Part shown: positions 1-5,285 of the stretch, piece after piece
Position numbering within the stretch: the first letter of the stretch is position 1
Layout: each line of letters starts with the position of its first letter
Source of the DNA: M55B120 sp964426155
GTDB taxonomy: Bacteria > Actinomycetota > Humimicrobiia > Humimicrobiales > Humimicrobiaceae
Length of the DNA: 5,285 nt
NCBI GenBank assembly: GCA_964426155.1
Contig: CAYROY010000083.1
Location: 1 to 5,285, forward strand
Direction of reading: 5' to 3'
Notes under the pieces: generated by a model
Told to the model about the DNA's origin: nothing
Databases searched by the model: none
The model's input: only the letters and a program-made list of their open reading frames with translations
Translations under genes and position numbers: made by a program

Positions 1-3000
1 TAATTTTGATGACAGAAGATGGGAAGTATGTGAACTTCCGTTTACATGGGAGCCCGACGAAGAGATATGGTTCAGAAAAAGGATAGTAGTACCAGGAAGC
101 ATAGAGGATATTGATATATCAGGATCAGAGATGTACGTAAGCGGTACAGGTTATTTTTCAAAAGCAATAATACTGACTAATGGAGAATTATATATAGATG
201 GTATTAAAAAGATGGAAGCTAGAAACTGGACCGATTTAAGATACAGGTATACAATAAACAACTCTGTAGAGCCCGGCGACCAGCACTATGTTGTCCTTCA
301 TTTTAACAAAAAATGGGGTTATATGGACAATTACCCAAAGACAATGAATCCCTTAGAAATACATTTTAGCATAGTGGATGATTTGATCTTTAAGCTGGAA
401 TCATTGATGGAGGAGTTTAGATTTATATCTTCAATATTGCCAGCTGCAGAAAAAAAACTGGAGAGCATACTGGAAAATTATGATATTGAAGAGATGGTTA
501 AACTCGGCACTTTTGATCTTGTAAAAAAGCTAAAAGATATTGAGCAGGGTTTAATAGAATATAAGGATGAGGCCAAAAAGCATACTGTAAAAATGATAGG
601 ACACGGGCATATTGATATGAACTGGCTATGGCCTATGAGTGAGACAGAAGAAGTAGTCCGTGATACTTTTACTACAGCTTTAAGGCTGATGGATGACTAC
701 CCGGATTTTTGCTTTTCGCAGAGCCAGGCAAAAATATATGAGATTGCGGAGGAAGGCTATCCAGCATTGTTCGGCGAGATGATAACCAGAATAGGAGAAG
801 GAAGATGGGATATAACAGCTTCATCCTGGGTTGAACTGGATCTTAATCTTTCCTATGGTGAATCAATAATCAGGCAAATACTTTATGCAAAAAAATATAT
901 AAAGGAAAGATTCAATTTTAATCCTGAGATATTCTGGGCTCCGGATAACTTCGGACACCCATGGACGATTCCCCAGATCTTATTGAAAAGCGGGTTAAAA
1001 TATTATTATTTTATGAGGGGGAGCAGAAGGGAAGATGATCTTTTCTGGTGGGAAGGACCTGATGGGTCAAAGATCCTTGCATTTAACAGCAGTTATATAG
1101 CAGAGGTTGATACAGGAAGGATCTGCGACCTTGTAAAATTAGTAAAGGAAAACCAGGGTGTTGATCTTTCTATGTATGTATACGGTGTAGGCGACCACGG
1201 GGGCGGCCCAACAGAGGCTGATATAAAAAATATTGAAAAGATAAATCATAGGCCTCTGCTTCCAAGGCTAAAATTTGATACAGCACATAATTATTTTAAA
1301 GAAATATCAGTTATGAAACCAAAAATTCCTGTCAGGGCATGCGAGTTCAATCCTGTATTTGATGGGTGCTATACCACACACTGGGACACAAAGCTGCATA
1401 ACAGAAAATGCCAGAAGCAGCTTCTGGAAGCAGAAATGTTATCTGCGGTTTCTAAACTTATAGGGAGAGATTCTGAAGATGATTTTGATATGCTCTGGAA
1501 GAATACCCTTTTTAACCAATTTCATGATATCCTGCCGGGAAGTGCAGTAAAACCATCATATGAATATTCCAATAAAATTGCAGTTGAAACAGAAGAAATG
1601 TCAGGAAAAATAATCGATAAAGACCTTAAATTTATAGCTGGTAAGATTAAAACAGAAGAAATCGGTATACCCGTGATTGTATTTAATACTCTTGGATGGC
1701 AGAGAACAGATGTTGTAAGTATAGATTTGAAAGATGATATTAAGGATGATTTTGAGATCCTTGATAGTGATGGAAATATCTGTCTTTCGCAGGAGCTGGA
1801 AGGCAAAATAATATTTCTGGCAGAGGACATACCTGCAGCAGGGTATAAAGTATATTATATTAATATTGGAAAAGAAAAGAAAAGCGGAAAAGAATCAAAT
1901 GTACTAATAGCGAAAGATTTCAGGCTTGAAAATGAGTTTTTTAGTCTTGATATCGATCCCGAAACAGGGGTTTTATCGTATCTATATGATAAAAAAAATG
2001 ACAGGCTTGTTATTAAATCAAGAAGGGATGAAGGATGTAAATCTGATAACGCGTTCCCCCGAAAGCTTTCTACTGACCTCAACAGTAATGATAATCCTAT
2101 GACAGTTATGATACCGGGCAACCTTTTGCAGGTCTATTATGAGAAACCGCACAGGATGTCGGCCTGGGTCATAGGTCCTGCATCGAGGATTGTAAATCTT
2201 CTTGATAATCCCGAAATTGAAATAATATCTGCAGGCCCGGTAGTAGGAATAATGCGAATAAAAAGGCATTTTAAAGAATCTGTAATAATACAGGATATTA
2301 AAATATACAGGGGAATAGACAGGATTGATTTTGAAACAACTATTGACTGGAAAGAAATATCAGATACACAATCCGAGATGCCTATGTTAAGAGCCAGCTT
2401 CACTCCTTTACTCGATAATGCCGTTTCGACATATGAGATACCTTTTGGAAGTATAAAGAGACCTTCTGGCGGCAGGGAATTTCCGGCCCTGAACTGGGTG
2501 GATATTTCAGACAAAGATTACGGTTTCGGCATCCTTAGTGATGTCAAACACGGATTCAGTGCCCAGGGAAGTACTATAAGTATTACTCTTATAAGGACAA
2601 GCAATGAACCGGATCCAGATCCTGATAGGGGAAGACATAGTTTTACTTATTCAATATTTCCCCATAAAGGAAACTGCATAGATTCTGTTATTGAAAATAA
2701 AGGTTATGAACTTAACCATGTTCTGAAAGCTGTCTATATCAAAGAATCTGAAAATGAAGAGGAAAAAAATCTTCCCGGCTTCAAATCATTTATAGAAGTG
2801 GATAATCCGGGAGTCATAATGTCTGCATTTAAGAAAGCAGAAGATGGGATGGGTATTATATCAAGATTCTATGAGAGCAAAGGTAAAGAAGTCACGGTGG
2901 ATATAAAAACGGGGTTTAAGATTAAGAGCATAAAAGAGGCAGATCTTATGGAGAACGATGTTGATGGAAATGAAGTTGTTATAAATAATGATAATGATGG

Positions 3001-3058
3001 CTTTAGTTTTAAAATAAGGCCTTTTGAAATAAAGACCTTCAGGATAATATCGAATTGA
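1..3058 (+). CDS. Glycoside hydrolase family 38 alpha-mannosidase, 5' end cut by the window edge
   Basis: This is a retaining, zinc-dependent exo-alpha-mannosidase that would release alpha-linked mannose from glycans or oligosaccharides. At least 1018 residues are visible, matching the long cytosolic/lysosomal-like bacterial class (about 1000-1050 aa). The N-terminal part (to about base 560) is a beta-rich domain with a WFRK segment. The catalytic barrel follows with HGHIDMNWLW (bases 602-631; His 608-610 and Asp 614-616 are zinc ligands), APDNFGH (938-958; Asp 944-946 is the expected nucleophile and zinc ligand), GVGDHGGGPT (1184-1213) and NQFHDILPGS (1514-1543; His 1523-1525 is the fourth zinc ligand). 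A helical middle domain and a long C-terminal beta-sandwich run from about 1600 to the TGA. The frame is open from base 2, so the ATG at 131 is not the true start despite an AGGA at 121-124. No signal peptide can be judged. The natural substrate is unknown; a mannosylglycerate hydrolase-like role is a less likely alternative. Confidence 0.95.
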   Translation, partial: NFDDRRWEVCELPFTWEPDEEIWFRKRIVVPGSIEDIDISGSEMYVSGTGYFSKAIILTNGELYIDGIKKMEARNWTDLRYRYTINNSVEPGDQHYVVLHFNKKWGYMDNYPKTMNPLEIHFSIVDDLIFKLESLMEEFRFISSILPAAEKKLESILENYDIEEMVKLGTFDLVKKLKDIEQGLIEYKDEAKKHTVKMIGHGHIDMNWLWPMSETEEVVRDTFTTALRLMDDYPDFCFSQSQAKIYEIAEEGYPALFGEMITRIGEGRWDITASSWVELDLNLSYGESIIRQILYAKKYIKERFNFNPEIFWAPDNFGHPWTIPQILLKSGLKYYYFMRGSRREDDLFWWEGPDGSKILAFNSSYIAEVDTGRICDLVKLVKENQGVDLSMYVYGVGDHGGGPTEADIKNIEKINHRPLLPRLKFDTAHNYFKEISVMKPKIPVRACEFNPVFDGCYTTHWDTKLHNRKCQKQLLEAEMLSAVSKLIGRDSEDDFDMLWKNTLFNQFHDILPGSAVKPSYEYSNKIAVETEEMSGKIIDKDLKFIAGKIKTEEIGIPVIVFNTLGWQRTDVVSIDLKDDIKDDFEILDSDGNICLSQELEGKIIFLAEDIPAAGYKVYYINIGKEKKSGKESNVLIAKDFRLENEFFSLDIDPETGVLSYLYDKKNDRLVIKSRRDEGCKSDNAFPRKLSTDLNSNDNPMTVMIPGNLLQVYYEKPHRMSAWVIGPASRIVNLLDNPEIEIISAGPVVGIMRIKRHFKESVIIQDIKIYRGIDRIDFETTIDWKEISDTQSEMPMLRASFTPLLDNAVSTYEIPFGSIKRPSGGREFPALNWVDISDKDYGFGILSDVKHGFSAQGSTISITLIRTSNEPDPDPDRGRHSFTYSIFPHKGNCIDSVIENKGYELNHVLKAVYIKESENEEEKNLPGFKSFIEVDNPGVIMSAFKKAEDGMGIISRFYESKGKEVTVDIKTGFKIKSIKEADLMENDVDGNEVVINNDNDGFSFKIRPFEIKTFRIISN

Positions 3059-3206
3059 TTCTTATTTAAATATGGATGAATCATCGACTTTTTACTATAA
3101 TCAAGTAATTGGTTGTTTTATAATCTAGTTATTTTTTAAGTCAGATTAAGTGGCTATATAATTATTATTTTGATTATTATTTTAGTAAATAGCAGAAGGG
3201 GATTTT
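3059..3206 (+). promoter_or_regulatory. AT-rich intergenic leader, probable promoter region for the transketolase pair
   Basis: This gap of 148 bp contains three exact TATAAT hexamers (3096-3101, 3119-3124, 3157-3162), none with a good TTGACA at the right distance; the best upstream matches are about 3 of 6. Such hexamers arise easily in DNA this AT-rich, so the exact promoter cannot be assigned. An 11-bp tandem repeat ATTATTATTTT (3161-3171 and 3173-3183) lies just before the ribosome binding site. A weak hairpin (3139-3143 with 3151-3155, one G-U pair) has no following T-run, and I see no convincing rho-independent terminator for the mannosidase gene. That a promoter lies here is inferred mainly from the gap length and composition. 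Confidence 0.35.
3196..3202 (+). promoter_or_regulatory. Shine-Dalgarno site of the transketolase N-terminal subunit
   Basis: AAGGGGA ends 4 bases before the ATG at 3207. It is a strong purine-rich match to the anti-Shine-Dalgarno sequence and supports this ATG as the start. Confidence 0.75.
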
Positions 3207-4040
3207 ATGGATTCTAATCTAAAGAAAATGCTTGAGCAAAAGGCAAGGGATATCAGATTGGATATCATAGATATGCTATGTGCTGCAGGCTCCGGTCATC
3301 CAGGCGGATCTTTATCGATTGCAGATATTTTCTCGTATCTATATTTTAGCGGGATACTAAATATTGATCCTGCTGATCCCGGAAAAGAAGACAGGGATAG
3401 AGTCGTACTTTCCAAAGGGCATGCCTGTCCTGTTCTTTATGCAACTCTTGCAATGAAGGGCTATTTTGACAGGTCTGAACTTAAAACTCTTAGAAAGTAC
3501 GGGAGCATGCTTCAGGGACATCCTGATATGAACAAAACACCGGGAGTTGATATTTCAACGGGTTCCCTCGGTCAGGGGCTTTCATGCGCTGTGGGTATGG
3601 CACTTGGGGCAAAACTTGATAAAAAGGATATAAAGGTTTTTGCTATTGTTGGCGATGGTGAATGTGACGAAGGCCAGATATGGGAAGCGGTTTTATCTGC
3701 AAGTCATTATAAGCTTGATAACCTTATAGCAATAGTAGACCTTAACGGTCTGCAGATAGACGGTTTTACAAAAGACATAATGGATACATCCCCCATGGCG
3801 GAAAAGTGGAGTTCTTTTGGCTGGAAGACCTTTGAGATAGATGGACATGATTATGATATGATTGAAGAAGCAATCAGAAAAGCTGTTTCCGTAAAAGGTA
3901 AACCGGCATGTATAATAGCCAGGACCACGAAGGGCAAAGGTGTTACCTTTATGGAAAATATCTGCGACTGGCATGGTACTGCACCAGATATAGAACAGAA
4001 GGAAAAAGCAATAAGCGATATAAACAAAGCCTGTTCGTAA
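3207..4040 (+). CDS. Transketolase, N-terminal (thiamine diphosphate pyrophosphate-binding) subunit
   Basis: This 277-residue protein is the first half of a split transketolase, which with the next gene would move two-carbon ketol units between sugar phosphates using thiamine diphosphate and a divalent metal. Visible motifs are GHPGGS (His31), SKGHA (His72), QGHPD (His105), the GSLGQG loop (119-124), and the cofactor signature GDGECDEG (149-156) closing at LNG (Asn180). Near the C-terminus, TTKGKG (240-245) is followed by WHG (His256). These histidines correspond, from memory, to His30, His69, His103 and His263 of yeast transketolase. The protein stops where the pyrophosphate domain normally ends, so it is a natural subunit and not a truncation. 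Cytoplasmic; no signal or membrane segment. The substrate could be pentose phosphates or a specialised sugar phosphate, as in apulose-phosphate or sulfosugar transketolases; motifs alone cannot decide. Confidence 0.95.
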   Translation: MDSNLKKMLEQKARDIRLDIIDMLCAAGSGHPGGSLSIADIFSYLYFSGILNIDPADPGKEDRDRVVLSKGHACPVLYATLAMKGYFDRSELKTLRKYGSMLQGHPDMNKTPGVDISTGSLGQGLSCAVGMALGAKLDKKDIKVFAIVGDGECDEGQIWEAVLSASHYKLDNLIAIVDLNGLQIDGFTKDIMDTSPMAEKWSSFGWKTFEIDGHDYDMIEEAIRKAVSVKGKPACIIARTTKGKGVTFMENICDWHGTAPDIEQKEKAISDINKACS

Positions 4041-4066
4041 TATAAAGTATAATTTTTTAAAGAGTT

Positions 4067-4093
4067 TTGACAGGATTATTTATCTAAAATAAT
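4067..4093 (+). promoter_or_regulatory. Possible internal promoter between the transketolase subunit genes
   Basis: The 75-bp gap between the two subunit genes contains an exact TTGACA (4067-4072) and an AATAAT (4088-4093, 5 of 6 to TATAAT). The spacing is 15 bp, shorter than the preferred 17, and the surrounding DNA is very AT-rich, so this may be chance. If real, it would allow the C-terminal subunit to be transcribed independently. No terminator hairpin is visible in the gap, so co-transcription remains likely. Confidence 0.25.
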
Positions 4094-4104
4094 TTTAATT
4101 AATT

Positions 4105-4110
4105 GGAGAG
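4105..4110 (+). promoter_or_regulatory. Shine-Dalgarno site of the transketolase C-terminal subunit
   Basis: GGAGAG ends 5 bases before the ATG at 4116. It is well placed and supports this start. Confidence 0.75.
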
Positions 4111-4115
4111 ATATT

Positions 4116-5084
4116 ATGATAAACAATGATATAAAAAATTTACTCGATAATTCTAATGGCAAAAAGATAGCAACCAGGGCAGCATACGGAAGTGCACTTG
4201 CAGAGCTGGGCGAAGTGAATAAAGATATAGTAGTACTTGACTGCGATCTATCAAAATCGACCAAGACTTCACTTTTTGCAGAAAAATTTCCAGAACGTTT
4301 TTTTAATTTTGGAGTAGCTGAATCCAATATGATGAGCGCTGCAGCAGGGCTTGCAACAATGGGTAAAATACCATTTGTTTCTACGTTCAGTGTGTTTGCA
4401 TCCAAAAGAGCGTGCGACCAGGTCAGCATCTCTGTTGCATATCCAGGGCTCAATGTAAAAATATGTGCCACACACAGCGGTATTACAGTTGGTGAGGACG
4501 GAGCGACTCACCAGGCAATAGAAGATGTGGCGATAATGAGGTCTATTCCGGGAATAAAAGTTTTTTCTCCTGCAGATTCAACAGAGACAAAAAAAGTAAT
4601 TGAAAAAATAATAGATTTAAAAGGTCCGTGTTATGTCAGACTCTGTAGAGGTGGCGCTCCTGTTATTTTTAATGACGGTTACGAATTTGAGGTCGGGAAA
4701 GGCATTAAAATAATGGAGGGAAATTCAGCGGCCATTGTGACTGCAGGATTTACAACTCATATTGCTATTGAAGCTGCAAAAAAACTTGAGGATGAAGGCA
4801 TTGAAGTTGATCTTATTAACATGGCCTCCATAAAACCTATAGATGAAAATCTTGTAGTAGAAAGCGCCAGGAAAACGGGTCTTGTTATAACAGTTGAAGA
4901 CCATAATGTAATAGGCGGGCTCGGAAGTGCAGTATGCGAACTTCTTTGTGCTAAAAATCCTACAAAGGTTATCCGTCTGGGTGTACAGGATAAATTTGGA
5001 ACATCGGGAGACCCTTCCGTTCTGGTAAGTGCATATGGTTTTGATTCTGATTCAATTGCATCTGCAGTAAGGGAAAATCTTTGA
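4116..5084 (+). CDS. Transketolase, C-terminal (pyrimidine-binding plus C-terminal domain) subunit
   Basis: This 322-residue protein is the second half of the split transketolase. It begins with IATRAAYG (18-25), the usual opening of the pyrimidine domain. CDLSKS (43-48) follows, then NFGVAESNM (64-72), whose Glu69 matches the catalytic glutamate that activates the thiamine diphosphate aminopyrimidine. The active-site block THSGITVGEDGATHQ (119-133) has His120, Asp128 and His132 at the same spacing as yeast His469, Asp477 and His481. Arg21, Ser46 or Ser48, and Arg178 in RLCRGG sit where phosphate-binding residues are expected. The last 130 residues form the typical transketolase C-terminal domain (TAGF, VEDHNVIGGLG). 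The two subunits sum to 599 residues, slightly below a fused enzyme (about 620-680). It should act as a heteromer with the upstream gene product. Retention of both histidines and the Asp favours true transketolase over deoxyxylulose-phosphate synthase or a pyruvate dehydrogenase E1 subunit. Confidence 0.95.
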   Translation: MINNDIKNLLDNSNGKKIATRAAYGSALAELGEVNKDIVVLDCDLSKSTKTSLFAEKFPERFFNFGVAESNMMSAAAGLATMGKIPFVSTFSVFASKRACDQVSISVAYPGLNVKICATHSGITVGEDGATHQAIEDVAIMRSIPGIKVFSPADSTETKKVIEKIIDLKGPCYVRLCRGGAPVIFNDGYEFEVGKGIKIMEGNSAAIVTAGFTTHIAIEAAKKLEDEGIEVDLINMASIKPIDENLVVESARKTGLVITVEDHNVIGGLGSAVCELLCAKNPTKVIRLGVQDKFGTSGDPSVLVSAYGFDSDSIASAVRENL

Positions 5085-5112
5085 TACAGGTAATTAAAAC
5101 ATATTATTTCGT

Positions 5113-5143
5113 AATTCATCTGATAAACGAAAAAATTCATATG
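5113..5143. repeat. Pair of 10-bp direct repeats, 21 bp apart, upstream of apt
   Basis: AATTCATCTG (5113-5122) and AATTCATATG (5134-5143) agree at 9 of 10 positions and start 21 bp apart, about two helical turns, so both lie on the same face of the DNA. A TATAAA (5146-5151) that could serve as a -10 element follows at once. This arrangement could be a binding site for a regulator of apt, but in a short AT-rich gap a chance origin is quite possible. Confidence 0.3.
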
Positions 5144-5160
5144 TGTATAAAATAAGATGA

Positions 5161-5165
5161 AAGGA
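5161..5165 (+). promoter_or_regulatory. Shine-Dalgarno site that selects a TTG start for apt
   Basis: AAGGA lies 6 bases before the TTG at 5172. The in-frame ATG at 5157 has no purine-rich site in front of it (the preceding bases are ATAAAATAAG), and the AAGGA falls just inside that longer version. The site therefore favours the TTG. Confidence 0.6.
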
Positions 5166-5171
5166 AAGAAA

Positions 5172-5285
5172 TTGGATCTTAAACAAAAGATTAGAAATAT
5201 ACCAGACTTTCCCAAAAAAGGCGTGGTTTTCAGGGACATAACTACACTTCTCTCAGACGGAAATGCATTTAGATATGCAGTAGAC
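5172..5285 (+). CDS. apt: Adenine phosphoribosyltransferase, N-terminal 38 codons, cut by the window edge
   Basis: The product would convert adenine and PRPP to AMP in the cytoplasm, a purine salvage reaction. The visible part reads (M)DLKQKIRNIPDFPKKG followed by VVFRDITTLLSDG, the characteristic Apt opening (a PDxPKxG turn and FRDITxLL). From memory it closely resembles the Bacillus-type N-terminus, which starts MDLKQ. That resemblance and the AAGGA at 5161-5165 support the TTG at 5172 as start. The ATG at 5157, five codons upstream in the same frame, is the alternative. The PRPP-binding loop and most of the enzyme lie beyond the right edge. The gene follows the transketolase subunit by 87 bp on the same strand and could be read from the same transcript or from a weak promoter in the gap. 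The identification is secure for a fragment this short; the start is less so. Confidence 0.9.
   Translation, partial: MDLKQKIRNIPDFPKKGVVFRDITTLLSDGNAFRYAVD

Noticed and set aside
1522..1830. Minus-strand open frame of 102 codons inside the mannosidase
   Set aside because: It lies wholly opposite a well-supported coding region, is rich in Ser/Ile/Leu as expected of antisense shadow translation, and shows no recognisable motif.
2137..2514. Minus-strand open frame of 125 codons inside the mannosidase C-terminal domain
   Set aside because: It is antisense to a conserved domain, and I recognise no family features.
3120..3137. ATAA / TTAT hairpin followed by six T as a terminator of the mannosidase gene
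   Set aside because: The stem has only four A-T pairs, too weak to act as a rho-independent terminator.
4076..4471. Minus-strand open frame of 131 codons over the transketolase C-terminal subunit start
   Set aside because: It is opposite the conserved pyrimidine-binding region; its hydrophobic composition is explained by antisense translation of that gene.
3207..5084. Transketolase as a frameshifted single gene
   Set aside because: Each half has its own ribosome binding site and start, and the break falls at the domain boundary where natural split transketolases are divided.
5107..5132. TTTCGT / ACGAAA hairpin as a terminator of the transketolase genes
   Set aside because: The stem is only 6 bp with a 14-base loop and is followed by A residues, not a T-run, on the + strand.
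4757..5239. Minus-strand open frame of 160 codons across the transketolase end and apt start
   Set aside because: It runs antisense through two recognised genes and their gap; the Ser-rich, motif-free product looks like a shadow.

Overview
The window looks like a bacterial chromosome segment. It is AT-rich, with heavy use of ATA for isoleucine and AGA/AGG for arginine, and short genes preceded by clear purine-rich Shine-Dalgarno sequences. That composition suits an anaerobic low-GC lineage (Clostridia-like, Thermotoga-like or a candidate phylum). Nothing in the sequence fixes the taxon. The adenine phosphoribosyltransferase start at the right edge is of bacterial type, which argues against an archaeon even though split transketolases are common there. 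All genes are on the + strand.

Layout: (1) From the left edge to 3058 lies a large glycoside hydrolase family 38 alpha-mannosidase whose 5' end is outside the window. The reading frame is open through the first 130 bases, so the ATG at 131 is internal. (2) Bases 3059-3206 form an AT-rich gap with several TATAAT-like hexamers, a tandem 11-bp repeat and no convincing terminator. (3) Bases 3207-4040 and 4116-5084 encode the N-terminal and C-terminal halves of a transketolase as two separate proteins. All the cofactor and active-site motifs I can recall are present across the pair. (4) Bases 5085-5171 form a short AT-rich leader with a pair of near-identical 10-mers 21 bp apart. (5) From about 5172 to the right edge is the start of an adenine phosphoribosyltransferase gene (apt), most likely beginning at a TTG codon.

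Together the genes read as central and accessory sugar metabolism. The mannosidase releases mannose from glycans or oligosaccharides. The two-subunit transketolase interconverts sugar phosphates of the non-oxidative pentose phosphate pathway and so feeds ribose-5-phosphate and PRPP. Apt uses PRPP to salvage adenine. The mannosidase is separated from the transketolase pair by 148 bp and may be a distinct transcription unit. I see no mobile element, RNA gene, CRISPR array or evident novel system; the window is mostly ordinary metabolic DNA with a few small points worth checking.
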